From Termitomyces sp. T153 (taxonomy: Eukaryota; Basidiomycota; Agaricomycetes; Agaricales; Lyophyllaceae): a DNA stretch of 64,000 nt. Both the position numbers and the translations under genes were made by a program. The stretch is from assembly GCA_018296165.2 (NCBI GenBank), contig JACKQL020000045.1:248001-312000 (forward strand), written 5' to 3'. Shown piece after piece: positions 43,981-54,994 of the stretch (position 1 is the stretch's first letter; each line of letters opens with the position of its first letter). Below the pieces are notes generated by a model. It was not told where the DNA came from and did not search any database. It saw nothing but the letters and a program-made list of their open reading frames with translations.

Positions 43981-44122
43981 ACTGGTTTTAGAGGATGTTG
44001 AGGGGAAGCCTTTGGGGTGCATTCAAGAGAGACCAGGGCAGGAGTGTGTCTACTGGTTTTAGAGGATGTTGAGGGGAAGCCTTTGGGGTGCATTCAAGAG
44101 AGACCAGGGCAGGAGTGTGTCT
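43981..44122. repeat. 71-bp perfect tandem duplication
   Basis: ACTGGTTTTAGAGGATGTTG begins at 43981 and again at 44052. The two 71-bp units are identical apart from the last base or two. The unit is not a multiple of three, so it also shifts the G5 pol frame. Confidence 0.9.
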
Positions 44123-44129
44123 TCCTTCC

Positions 44130-45070
44130 TTTCTTTGTTGTCTTTGAGGGCAGTGGGAGCATGGGTGGCTCTGGAGTTGCTGGGGTTGAGGTCAGGGACA
44201 TTGGAGTCTAAGGGGGGCTGGAGGTGGAACGGGATAGTGGCTGCTAGGCTTGCTTTGAGGTCTGGAAACCACATGGTGAGGTTCCCCCCAATTGATATTG
44301 GAGTTGATGTCCTGCAACCAGGGCAATCCAAGTACAATTGGGGTTGACTCTGGAAGCTGCATGACAAGGAAGCAGACCTGGAACTTAACTTGTTATTGAG
44401 TGTGAGGGAGCTGTTATGGAATTTGGTGATTCTGGTGGAGGTGGGGCTTCCATTAAAGAGCTGGAGTTTGAGTGGCTTGTCAAGGGTTTTTTATGGAAGA
44501 TTGAGCTGTTTGCTAACAACTATTCCAAAGGCTCCACTGTTGACAAGAGCAGGGAGGACCATAGGAGAGTTGCCTAGTCATACATTAATGATGAGAGATC
44601 ATGCAGACTTTAAATGGAACTGTGGGGGGGTCTGGAAGATGTCAGTAGTGTCATGGCTTCCAGGCCTTTGGGGTGGAGCAAGATGTCAAAGGGGACAGGT
44701 CCAAGGTTGGGCAAGCTATCCCAGTCAATGCAGAGGATGAGGCTGGACCAGTTGATACAGAGGTTGGTTGTGTGGAGCCAGGAAAACCCAAGAACAAGGA
44801 GGGTGAAGGTGTGCAACTTTGTAACTAGCAGTCAGAGGTCCTGTTATTGTCTATTGGCAAAAGTGATAGATGTTTCCAACAGTCAGTGATGTCCCCGGCA
44901 GAGGTGGGGTTGCCATCAATGAGTTTCAAAAGAATGGGAGTGGGGAAGTGCTGGAGGGGTTGTGGAGCAAATACCAGAGGAGTTGTGGAATGAGCACTAG
45001 AGGGCTTGTGGAGCAAGAACCACTAGGGATTTGTTGATGAAGTTGTCAGTTGCACCATTATTAACCAGGG
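44130..45070 (-). pseudogene. G5 aspartic protease region
   Basis: Near 45075-45030 the minus strand reads IPTLVNNGATDNFINKSLVV. The family consensus here is LVDSGATDNFI, so both D and S of the triad have become N by G-to-A type changes. Downstream, LVLGFSWLHTTNLCINWSSL (44610-44816) and PQLYLDCPGCRTSTPISIGG (44059-44367) are typical of the protease-RT linker of this Gypsy lineage. It is non-functional. Confidence 0.75.
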
Positions 45071-45264
45071 TGGGGATGAAATTGGTGGAAAAGGGGAGAA
45101 TGGTGCAGAGAAGGAGAGTGTGAGAGGGATGTCAGGGGAGATGTGCTGAGAGGGTGTTCAAAGAGAGAACCATTGCATGGAGGGATGCAGCTGTGGTGGA
45201 GAAAATGTCAGTGTCTGATCTGCTATTTAGTGCATCTTCAGGATTTAAACTGCTGACCAATTTT

Positions 45265-46165
45265 TCATAGATTGGTAGTCACAGTCTTCTCTGTCAATAG
45301 TCCAGACAGCATGTCCCATGACCTGGCATTTAGGGCAGTTACTAATGGAATGTCCCTGCTCACCACATAAGATGCATGCACCCTCCTTTCATTGTTTCTC
45401 CTGCACTTCTTCTGAAATATCAATCCAGAGTCTGTTCCAGATTTGATTTGTGCATAGGGCCTCTTGGTCTCCTGCAAGGTTTGGGGCATCATGAGAGTCC
45501 TGGCAGTTGTTGGGGTTGGTGTCCAGGGGCTCTGGAGTCTTGTGGAGGTTTGCAGTGTTAAGTTGGGCAGGAGGGCAGGATCCCAGGGGTCAATTAGTAC
45601 TGGCAAGTCCTTGTCCTGGAGAGAAGTGTGGAGTGGAGTTGGTGGGGGGTGCAGGAACAGAGGGCCAGTTGCTGTTGGTTGCTCTAGCCTGCCAGTTGGA
45701 GTTGCCAGAGGAATTCCAGATAGTTTGGGAGGCCATGTTCTTACTCTGGTATTCCCAGTAACATTGGTTGATCTGATTAATGAGCACTTTGTAACTGTTG
45801 TATGTGGGTTGCTTGGGTGCAAGGTGGAGAAAATCCTTGATTCTCTGGAGAAGAGTGCAGTGGAGGGAAAACCAGGGGGCATTGTAATTCCAGCCTGTTT
45901 CATAGGCCTCTTGTTCAGATTGGATGGTAAAGGTCATAAATTGTTTGTTGTTGCACATTCAGATATTGAAGAGATTTTCTTCCACTTCTGCTACAGTGTC
46001 AAAGACTCCAAACTTACTGAAAAATTCCTGAGTGAAAGTGAGTTAGTTTAAAAACATGAAGTTGTTAGGGTTAAACTAGAGCAGCACCATGTAATGGTTG
46101 AAAGAGATGCTCTGTAGGTATGAGGTAGCAAAGGTCACCCATGAGCTCTCAAGATGGAAAGTGAT
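45265..46165 (-). pseudogene. G5 gag, C-terminal part with zinc knuckle
   Basis: The capsid C-terminus reads FTFHLE-like sequence continuing as SWVTFATSYLQSISFNHYMV near 46140-46090. The frame at 45590-45958 has IQSEQEAYETGWNYNAPWFS and INQINQCYWEYQSKNM. A knuckle near 45372-45325 reads CILCGEQGHSISNCPKCQVM (C-x2-C-x3-GH-x4-C). The 5' part of the same gag lies beyond the palindromic insertion at 47072 onward, and the frame rejoins exactly if that insertion and one CTT are removed. Confidence 0.75.
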
Positions 46166-46168
46166 AAG

Positions 46169-47068
46169 CACTTCAGGAAATGTAGCATGTTTCCTGAGAA
46201 AAAGGTGTCAGAAATATGTTTTTCAATTTCTGACACCTTTTTCTGAAGAAACATGCTAAATTTTGTGTCAGAAAATTCCAGTAAATATATCAAATATTTT
46301 CTTAATGTTTCTTTTGTAGAATGATAAATTTTTCTGTGTTTTATCTGAAGAAAAAATAATCAAAATATTTAAAATGTTCTTGATGATTTTCTTGAGAAAC
46401 ATGTGATATGTTTCAGCACATGTTTCTCAAAAAACCTTTGTCCTGTTCTTAGTGTTGTATGTCAAGAAACACTCTGTATTCTTCTTGAGAAACACATGTT
46501 GGCATAACTTATGATACTTTTCAAGAAACATGCAATAAAAAAATGTTATAATATTCTACAGAAACAATCTATAGAAACATGTGTCACATCACTCAGCACG
46601 TGACTGTTGATTTGCTCATCAAGACACTTGATACATAGTACTGAGCAACACAACATGTGTTTCTATAGATTGTTTCTGTAGAATATTATAACATTTTTTT
46701 ATTGCATGTTTCTTGAAAAGTATCATAAGTTATGCCAACATGTGTTTCTCAAGAAGAATACAGAGTGTTTCTTGACATACAACACTAAGAACAGGACAAA
46801 GGTTTTTTGAGAAACATGTGCTGAAACATATCACATGTTTCTCAAGAAAATCATCAAGAACATTTTAAATATTTTGATTATTTTTTCTTCAGATAAAACA
46901 CAGAAAAATTTATCATTCTACAAAAGAAACATTAAGAAAATATTTGATATATTTACTGGAATTTTCTGACACAAAATTTAGCATGTTTCTTCAGAAAAAG
47001 GTGTCAGAAATTGAAAAACATATTTCTGACACCTTTTTCTCAGGAAACACACTACATTTCCTGAAGTG
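46169..47068. mobile_element. 900-bp palindromic (foldback) CACTA-like MITE
   Basis: Near-perfect inverted arms (about 46169-46577 and 46660-47068) surround a short unique centre of roughly 80 bases. Ends are CACTTCAGGAAATGTAG and its complement. The flanking 3-bp duplication is AAG (46166-46168 and 47069-47071). CACT ends plus a 3-bp duplication are the signature of CACTA/EnSpm elements. Each arm holds repeated motifs of the form TTTCTTGAGAAACATG in both orientations, as in CACTA subterminal repeats. It has no coding capacity. It is inserted in G5 gag and restores the frame FQAKLITFH when removed. Confidence 0.8.
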
Positions 47069-47071
47069 AAG

Positions 47072-48060
47072 CTTAGCTTGAAAAATAGTGAAACATTGTG
47101 TCAAGAAGATTCTCCATTTCCAGGAGTTGTGGCCAGTGAAAGGCTTTGGCTTCTGGATGTTGAGCTTGCCTTCCAGGCCAACTGTATTGTGAGTTGTCAT
47201 CCTGGTTGTTCTGATTTTGGAGCAAGGGTCTGGAGTTGTAGTAGTAGTAGTAGTTGTTCCCACCTCCATGCTAAGGAGGAAAAGTGTCTATAGCTAGGCC
47301 CCATCTGCTTGGAGATCTGCTATTAGGAGGCCTGCCACCTGAGAATGGGCCAGCATTGCCTGGGGGGGCTCTGGGGCCCAGCAGGGAAGAAGAAGTCCTC
47401 TGGGGGTTGGCAGTTCATAGTTGTTATTAGCATCAAGAAGTTGGTTTGGTAGAGGGATTGGGGAGGGTCAAGGTTGGTTAGTGGGGAAAGGGAGTCTGAG
47501 TGCTCTAGGGCCTGTGAGTTGCTGCAGGGGGCTGGGGCATTTTGGCAGAGTAGGGGAGTGTTTGGGGGGGGGGTGTTGCCACAGGGGGTGTGGAGGTCAA
47601 CATGGGGAGGCCTGTCCTGAAAGATCCCTGGGGCTTTGTTACAAGGGGCAGGTTTTCTGCCAGAGTTTTTTTAGCTTATTCATGTAGGAGAGGGACAAGA
47701 TTGTTGTTGACAGGGATGAATTGGGGGGGGCCTCTTGGTGCATGGCTCAAATTTGGCAGGTTGATCTCAGGTGTGGAAGGTGCTGGGGGCAGAGTATTTC
47801 CTGGGATGCTGAGAGAGACTCATGGTATGGATGGCAGGTTGGTCAAAGAGGCCTTCTGCAGAGTTGAGGGAGCTCACAATGTTGGAGGTGGCATTGAGTT
47901 TCTCCTGTTGGCAAGAATGGGGGCCAGGGCCTTGATCTGAGCTCCAGTAAGTTTCTCTTGTTGCATATAGAAGGAGCAGGCTGGGTCCAATGAGTGCTCA
48001 AATTGTTGAAGGTTTGAGCTGCTGTGGATTTCCTCAATCAGGGTGCAGAGTTCATTTCAG
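47072..48060 (-). pseudogene. G5 gag, N-terminal part
   Basis: The frame at 46991-47269 (partly reading into the palindrome) contains TVGLEGKLNIQKPKPFTGHN and SWKWRIFLTQCFTIFQAKL, the conserved start of the capsid in this Gypsy lineage. Before it is a poly-Thr run from a GTAGTAGTAGTAG microsatellite (47238-47253). Further upstream, frames such as CNKRNLLELRSRPWPPFLPT (47843-48037) look like the Ala/Leu-rich gag leader. Stops are present. Confidence 0.65.
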
Positions 48061-48299
48061 AGATTGGCATCTATTCCTAGAGTGCTTTGTGTATTCTTGA
48101 GGAGGGTGCCTTGCTGGTAGCATTCATAGAAGTTGAGGAGGCAGTCTCCTCACACCTCCAGAGTCCTGGAAATGTTGTGATATTTGAGGCTGATGAGGAG
48201 GGTGCAAGTGCATTTGGTGAACTCCACAAGGGGTGTCAGGCACAAAGTCCAGGAGTGGATATCTCAAAGGCAGGGCTGCTTAGGTCATGCAAGTAACAG

Positions 48300-49064
48300 T
48301 AGCAGGACCAGAAGTTGATGGGGAGATCAGGTATAAGTTGAGAGGTCCTTGGGCCAAACATGGATTAAGGTCTGGGTAGGGGGCAGAGTTACAGGGGAAA
48401 GATATTAGAATGTGGAGTTGAGATGGAGATCAGAGATGAAAGGAAATTGAGTGATATAATAAGGCACACAAGTCAAAGAGAAATGGATGAGACAAGACAA
48501 GATTGAAACAGGACAGGAATGAGATAAGATTGAGATAATACAAGACAGATACTAGAGAGACAAGGCAGATATGGGGCACATACATAAGTAATATCAAGAC
48601 TACCATAACTGATATTACTCTACAACTTAAATACTGGCTACTGGACTTCCTCCAGGAATTGTAGGTTTGACAGCAGGGTTCACCAGGGTTGTGCAGGTTT
48701 GATGGGTGTCAGTTTTGATCTGGTGGTGGGCCACAGTGATACATTGATGCAGATGTGTGATGTGCAGTGTGCATCAGAGTATTCTGATCTGATGAGCAGG
48801 CTGTAGTGACACATTGGTGTGGGTCCATGACATATGCCAAGGTCAGGAGTAGTGTTGGCAGTACCCAGGAGCTCAGTCAAGGTTGGAAGAGTGATGGGGC
48901 CCACTGGGAGGTGTTGGGGTTTGCCAAGAAAGTGTTGGAGTTTGCCAGGTTAGGTACTAGGGGTGAGCAAAGGTTGGGGTGGATTAAGGGAGCATTGGCA
49001 GATACTCTGAGGAGTTGGGGTTGCTCAGAGGAAGGTCTGGAGGTCTGGGGGATGGGTCATGACA
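48300..49064 (-). repeat. G5 5' LTR (left edge approximate)
   Basis: The minus strand starts TGTCATGACCCATCCCCCAG. This matches the TGTCACGACCCATTCCC start of the solo LTR at 50982-52103, with the CpG converted to TpG. AGACAAG/GAGATAAG purine-rich stretches occupy the same relative place as in the other two LTRs of the family. The left boundary with the gag leader was not located precisely. Confidence 0.65.
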
Positions 49065-50002
49065 CATACAAAGTTTCTAATCATTTTTGTTAGCTGTTCT
49101 TCTACCTTTGTTGGCATGCCCTGTACACATGTCCTATACTGGGTTCTTCCTCCCACTACCATACCTACAACAAGCCTTCATCCTTCTATGGTTGGGTTTC
49201 CTTTTGCCCATCTACTAAGGTCCCTTGCCACAGCTTCTACAATAGGAGTCCAAACACTAATGTGGCTGGTTCTGTTATCAATGAAAGTACTCAGAAGGTG
49301 TGTAGCTTCTCCATCCTTTCTCATAAAGTTGTCAAAAGCTATGAGACAAAAAGTGGATAGAAGGTGGAGGAGGTTACAATTCATCAATGATTCTGATTTT
49401 TCAAGTCTATAAATCATAGAATTACTTATTGAATGATAACCACTTGGAAGAATTAGAATATTGAAGACCTAGCCAAATGAATGAGGTTGGATCTGTATTT
49501 CAGCATTAATGTTAGAATATCAAAGAAATAACCAAAAAGATTATTAGAACATAATCACCACTTTTCATGTCACTTCCTGAAACAACAAGGTTAAAATCAT
49601 GGAATACTCATAAAAAGCTATATTTGACTGAACAAAATATAATTGAAATTATAATAAAGACTTACACTTACTAACATGAACAATGACAGGACTATAAGCA
49701 CATTTAAGCACATTGATTGAAAAAAGAAAGACCTAAGTCAGCATGGTAAGAGAGATAAGTGGAAAAGCTCCATCTATCAGACAGTCTTGGTTACATCATT
49801 GAAAACTCTGACAGATAAATCAAAGACCCAAGTAGATGAAGTGAGGATGGGGCTGGGTCTTGGCAAGGCATGAGGTAACATGAAATACAAAGACCTAACC
49901 AAACCAAGTGAAGTTGGATCTCAGCATTTAGTTGACAAGATACAAGGACCTAACCAAACAAAGTGAGGTTATGTCTGTGATGAACTGTAGCTCATCTTAC
50001 AA
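49065..50002 (+). mobile_element. Helitron-like non-autonomous unit, plus orientation
   Basis: The 49065-49430 segment is an inverted relative of 59110-59300 (shared TCAAAAGC/CTCCTCC-type blocks). It is followed by the same AT-rich interior and by two copies of the 58-bp minisatellite (CCTAACCAAACCAAGTGAAG near 49900 and 49955). It ends in a partial hairpin AACTGTAGCTCATCTT before meeting the 3' end of the autonomous Helitron tail to tail. It has no recognisable gene. Confidence 0.6.
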
Positions 50003-50052
50003 GATACAAGCTATAGTCCATGCCTTCAGCATGGGCCTGTAGCTCTTGCTTC

Positions 50053-50225
50053 ATCCCAGACCCAACTTCACTTCGTTCAGTTAGGTCCTTGTATTTCTAA
50101 CTCAAATGCTAAGTCCCAGACCCAACCTCACTTTGTTTGGTTAGGTCTTTGTATTTCAAACTCAATGCTAAGTCCCAGACCCAACCTCACTTTATTCAGT
50201 TAGATCTTTGTATTTTGTTGACCAA
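50053..50225 (-). repeat. Helitron 3' subterminal minisatellite
   Basis: About three 58-bp units of the form CAGACCCAACCTCACTTYRT, then TYRGTTAGGTCYTTGTATTT and an AAYTCAATGCTAAGTCC spacer. The same repeat occurs next to every Helitron-type hairpin in the window. Confidence 0.85.
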
Positions 50226-50468
50226 GTGTTGCTTTTCTCTTACAATTCAATACACTGAGATTTCATGTATAAACCAATCATGTATCTATATTACATTATT
50301 AACAAAATACTACAATGTCCACTGGTATATATTAGAGATGCTGAAAATTACAAAAGTCAGTACTAACCAAGCAATTATCTAAACTGTCACACTTACATTT
50401 GTAAACCATTAAGAATATCTATACTACATGGTCCAGCTATAGACATTAGGTGCTGAAGTTCATAGAAG
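50226..50468. other. Helitron 3' non-coding region
   Basis: No gene is visible. The segment is repeated almost identically, in reverse orientation, at about 62640-62890 in the deletion derivative. Confidence 0.7.
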
Positions 50469-50479
50469 TTAGCATTTGT

Positions 50480-50981
50480 TGCTTGAATCCAACAAACTCA
50501 CACTTACATTTGTAAACCATTCAGGATTTCCTGATAGACAATATTTGCAGTCTTTCTTGATGTGTTTTCTGGGTCCAAGATGACTTTGATATGATCTCCT
50601 GATGTGCACCAAGAGAGTGCAACATAAAGTTGACCATGTGAAAAAACTCCTAATCAAAGTAAAAGGTCCAATCCAACATGCTTGACTGATTGACTCTGAG
50701 ACTTGTTGATAGCCATAGCAAAGGCCAATCAAACTGGGAATTGTCTCCTGTGCAATAGATTTGGCAAATCTTCTTCAGACACATCCATGTTGATTCTTGG
50801 AATCAAGACAATTGATTCTGCAAACTTGGCATCTCCACTAATGATCCTACATCTGAGAACTCTGGTGCTGATGTGAGTGACAATCATTCTTATCCCATTA
50901 CAAAATCCTTTGGTTGTATTCAAATTCCTGAGCAGCATCACAGGAACACCAATCTTCAAACCCAATTTAGCCAAAGGCAAA
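50480..50981 (-). pseudogene. Helitron helicase C-terminus (distal to the solo LTR)
   Basis: The minus strand reads PLAKLGLKIGVPVMLLRNLN, TTKGFCNGIRMIV, then RQFPV and, across a frame change, AMAINKSQ-like, QLYVALS-like and [12 protein letters not shown] sequence near 50740-50560. These are motifs V and VI of PIF1/RecD-like helicases as found in Helitrons (GVPVMLLRN, T.NKSQGQS, VALSR). The upstream part lies at 52104 onward. Joining across the solo LTR, using one GCAAA, restores the continuous frame SSLPLAKLG. Confidence 0.8.
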
Positions 50982-52103
50982 TGTCAGGTTCTGCTAACCA
51001 CGGGGGCTCAGCTACACTGGGCAAGTCCTTACTAGGCAGACATGATTTCCTGCACCGACAACTGGGCACTCAGAGGTGTTCCAAACACTGGGGACTTGTG
51101 AGGATAGTTAGTGGGAATTGATCTGAGCAAGTCTGGGGAGGTCCAGAGGAGTAGAGGATGAGTTGTGGGGAAGGGGGACAGGCTTGGCAGGGTTCAGGCA
51201 TAAGTCCATATGTGAGTATTGCAGGTGCGGAGGAGGCGGAGGCTATGCAAATGATGGGAGTGGAGCTGGAGTTCTGATGGAGGATCAACGGGGATTGATA
51301 GGGTTTGGGCCAAGCATGTAGTGAGGTCCAGAGTTGGTGAAAGAGTGTCGGAGGTTTGTAATTGTAATCACGGAGTTTGTGAGGGCGTTATGGTTGAGAG
51401 GACTTGAACACAATAGACAGAATCAAATGAGATGAGACAAATGAGACAGAGATGAGATGAGAACAAGAATAGATTCAGGCAGAGACACGGAACGATAACA
51501 AAATGATAATGGAATAGAGATGAGACAAGACTGGGAGACTGAGAATAAGGAAAACAAGACACGGAACACAAAACATGAGAAGAAACAATCAGAAACACAT
51601 CAGGTAAGGCAGGTAATCTCAAGACTAGAGTACAAAGAGCTACTCTATGTTTTATATACTGACTACTAGAGAGCTCTGGGAACGTCGGCTGTAGTGGTGG
51701 GGCTTGGCAGAGCTTGACAGAGTTGACAGGTGTTGGTTACAACTAGAGGGCAGGCTGTGTTAATATGTTGATGGGATCAATTGTTGATGTGGGCCGTTCC
51801 AAGGTCATCATGATACTCCAAGGTAAGTTGAAGGAACTAGGGTGTTGAGTCGATGATGTGTAATGGAGTCAGGCATGGCAGGGGAGTGGTCTCAGGGGCT
51901 CAGGAGATCCAGGGGAAGTGCCGGCAGCTGCGGGGAAGATGTCAGAGTTGGCCAGGGAGCTGTTGGAGTTAGCCAAGAATGCGTCAGAGTTAGCCGGAGT
52001 AGGCACGGAGTGCTGGGGAAGTTCAGCGGAGCGTCAGGGGAGGTTCTGGGGGGACGGGGGTTTGTTGGGCAATGTACAGGGGTCTAGGGAATGGGTCGTG
52101 ACA
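50982..52103 (-). repeat. Solo LTR of the G2/G5 family, CpG-rich, target duplication GCAAA
   Basis: 1122 bp bounded by TGTCAGGTTCTGC and GGGTCGTGACA, with a perfect 5-bp duplication GCAAA (50977-50981 and 52104-52108). No internal region or second LTR is present, so it is the product of LTR-LTR recombination. It keeps about two dozen CpGs, while the related G2 LTR keeps one. It lies inside the Helitron helicase gene and is clearly the youngest insertion seen here. Confidence 0.9.
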
Positions 52104-53116
52104 GCAAACTGCTGGCTCTGAGAGAGTTGAGGTATTCCATTGAATACAATCCAAGACCATTAGGATTCCCATCATCAGATACAATAGAGTCTGCACTCTG
52201 CAAGATTTTCTCTTCTCCTGCACATCTCTGCAAAACTACAGAGTTGATATCCTCTACATCAGAGTTCTTGCCAGAAAGGATGGTATGGTCCAAGTAATAC
52301 TGATCATCTTGATGGTGATCAATATGAGGATAAGTGGAAGAAATCAATCCAGTGACAGAATTGTCATCACAGATCATAGTTTCTGGAAGTTGTACTGTTT
52401 CTCCAGGCCCAAGGTTTTTTCCAGCACTAACATCCAATAATCAAGCTGCATGAGCAATGTTATCAGGAGTCTGATCCAATCTCATGTTTTAAACCAAGTA
52501 GTGAACTTGAATCTGATCCCAAAGTCTTCCTCTTTTGAGTGAAGCAGCAATCATCTGCTGCCTGAGTCCTCATTGGATAACTAGGAGAGTTTGCCTAAAA
52601 TCTCCTCCAAACACCACAGTCACTCCACCAAAAGGAACATCCTTCTCCATCTCTGAACCCTCAATCCACAGAGTCAATGGCATTTTTGTGTTGCATTGGG
52701 ACTTCATCCCAGATGACAACTTTGGTCTGGAGTAGGAGTTGAGATAACTGAGTTCCTCTTTTGATATTGGCAATGGATGTATCCAGAGCAGGAATGGGAA
52801 TTTTGAACCTTGAATGTGCAGTTCTACCACCCTCCAGCAATAAGGCAGCAATCCCAAATGATGCTACACATAATGCCACATCTCCATTGGACTGAACAGC
52901 AGAAGCCAAAGTGTTGCAGACAAATGTTTTGCCACATCCACCTGCACTGTGAATGAATATCATCTTGCCCAAGTTGTTGTTCACAGGGTCCATAACTTCA
53001 TTGAAGGCTCCCAGTTGTTCACCATTAAACCTGGCCTTGTTTTCATCCACCCTTCTCTTCAACTCCTCAATATCATAATCTGTTTCTTCTTGCAACAGTC
53101 TATTCCCTAGAATCAT
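52104..53116 (-). pseudogene. Helitron PIF1-like helicase, N-terminal motifs
   Basis: The frame at 52661-53116 contains Walker A in FIHSAGGCGKTFVCNTLASA (52922-52942), motif Ia CVASFGIAALLLEGGRTAHS, and Walker B VVIWDEVPMQHKNAIDSVD (Asp-Glu at residues 137-138). The frame at 52570-52857 has motif III VTVVFGGDFRQTLLVIQ. Upstream of the LTR, ETMICDDNSVTGLISSTYPH and YSMEYLNSLRASSL (52084-52437) are the mid-helicase region. The helicase unwinds donor DNA during rolling-circle transposition. ATPase residues look intact; frame changes occur between blocks and may include introns. Confidence 0.85.
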
Positions 53117-53880
53117 TTGATCAGCATCAATGTCAAATCTTTATACAATGGCCAACTTACCTGGAATCACATTCCAAACTTGTTGGGGTTCTGGCATGTT
53201 GAGAAAGTGTTGAAGAATCTTGCCAAAATTCTTTAAGTTGTCCTTGATCAGATGAATTCCTTTATCAGATGAATGCCATAGTCATAGACATCTTCATCAG
53301 TAAAGACTCTGTCCCTGTACTGCCAGATATTCTCCAATCTGTGTTGGAGATCATCACAAATGGAGTGCCTGAATTCATCCCATAGAGCTTCTGGAGTGGT
53401 AGGAGCACAGTGAAATAGGATAGTGCAAAAGAGCTGTCTGAGAGCTGATTCTGATTGGATTGGAGCAGCTTCAGCAAGACACTGCCTCCATTCTGCATCA
53501 TCTTCTAGGAGACCAAGGGCCTTGCATGCCTCCTTGTAAGTAGGATAAGTGTGGCCATTGACTGTCCTGATATCAGCCCATGATGTTGCATTGGTTGCAA
53601 CTTTCAGGAGCATTCTAAGATAGAACCTTTCTCCCTGTTGAGGTGAAGCAAAGTACATCCTCCCAATAGCTGTTCCTCTCTGCCTCTTCTTCCAGGTCCT
53701 TTTGGAAGCTTCATAGACAAACTTGGTTGGAAAGCTCTGATAAGTGGTGTTGTTATTAGGGAATCTGGCATTGGCTTCAAACCAAGCAGTGAGTGCAGTC
53801 TTGTTTGCATTAGGCTTGGCAGCTACCATTGCCAAAGAGTCATTATCTTGAAAGTAGACTTCATGTTGGCCCTCCAATGC
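53117..53880 (-). CDS. Helitron Rep-helicase linker domain
   Basis: A 209-codon open frame (53248-53877) reads EGQHEVYFQDNDSLAMVAAK, TAWFEANARFPNNNTTYQSF, RTWKKRQRGTAIGRMYFASP, QQGERFYLRMLLKVATNATS and WADIRTVNGHTYPTYKEACK. These are the conserved blocks between the Rep and helicase domains of Helitron proteins. It is intact over its length and overlaps the Rep frame by about 55 bases in another frame. Confidence 0.8.
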
Positions 53881-54830
53881 ATAAGTAATTGATATACAGG
53901 GGGATGTTCTCCATGCACATTGAATTCAAAGATGTGCCAGCAAGCCTCAGGTGCAGAGATGTATCTGGCATCCAAGTGTTCCTTGATTTCATCCCTCTGG
54001 TCCATCTGCTCTCCACCAATCTCCAAAGTTGTCCTATCATGGCCTTTGTAGATGTACTTGTGAATGTACTTGATGGCTTCCACTGAAGCACAGACCTCCA
54101 CATTGATGTGACATTTATACTTGGCTGAGAGATAAGGGTTATATGGAACAACATCTCGATTGTCATAACAATAACCATTCTTATCAAAGAAGCGTCCATT
54201 GTTAGGTCTGGCATATTGAGAATAGCCATTTTCATACTGAGTAGCCTCTTGGAATTCCTTTAGGTATTTCTTGGAACATTTGCCATCTACCATGCACTTA
54301 GCATTGGGTTTGGCAGCTCCACATGGACCATGGACCATGGACCATGTTAGTAGTAACAACCTGACAACAAAGATAAGTAACTGAATTCAGAATTCAAACA
54401 AAGCCAATACCTGATACAATTCAGGCTGAGTAACTGGATCTGGAATTTGGGCAGAGACAATGGAATCCACATCAGGTGCATCCTTGATCCTGTGATGGCA
54501 ATGGAAAAAGATCAAGATGTGCATATGTGGAAGTCCTCTCTTTTGGAATTCAATAGTATGAACATAAGCCACATAGCTGCCAAAGAGACCTTCCTTGATC
54601 TTCTTCACCACAGCATTTTTCTTGAGTTCAAATACTCTGGCAACAATATCAGGTTGATCAGCAGCTGTTTGCTTCTTCCCATTGACTGCAGGTTCCTTCA
54701 AGAGAGCTTCTTCAATTTCTGACCACTTTGGCATGGCAGTCATAGTCAAGAAGAGATCAGGTTTTCCAAAATTCCTGCAAATAGCCATAGAGTCCTGGAA
54801 TAATTGCTGCATCTGTCAATCACTTCCATA
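53823..54830 (-). CDS. Helitron HUH endonuclease (Rep) domain
   Basis: The frame at 54387-54812 carries TMTAMPKWSEIEEALL (family TMTCNPKWPEI, Cys changed) and the HUH metal-binding motif RGLPHMHILIFFHCHH (HMH at residues 96-98, 54519-54527). The frame at 53823-54359 carries VEAIKYIHKYIYKGHDRTTL, with the two catalytic tyrosines Y98 and Y102 in Y-x3-Y spacing. Rep nicks and joins single strands to mobilise the element. All catalytic residues seem present. A small expansion from a 9-bp repeat (GGACCATGGACCATGGACC) inserts residues before HGPCGA near 54330. A stop or intron separates the two frames at about 54370. Confidence 0.85.
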
Positions 54831-54994
54831 TGGGAGGATGGGAGGATAACACAATGGCTTTGTGGGGTGACTTGTTTATCTCCAGCAGCAGCATCCACTA
54901 CTCCTTGATAGACTTCAGCCCTGATCTTCTTCTGATTGTGTCAAATCCAATTCAACTTGTTTTGTTCAGTGGAAGCCCATGCATCCACAACATA

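Noticed and set aside
45464..46051. Plus-strand ORF of 195 codons
   Set aside because: It is antisense to the G5 gag region with its zinc knuckle on the minus strand. Its Gly/Val-rich translation matches no known fold.
46991..47269. Gag frame of 92 codons taken as a complete small protein
   Set aside because: Its C-terminal third reads into the palindromic insertion. The true gag continues at 46165 on the other side.
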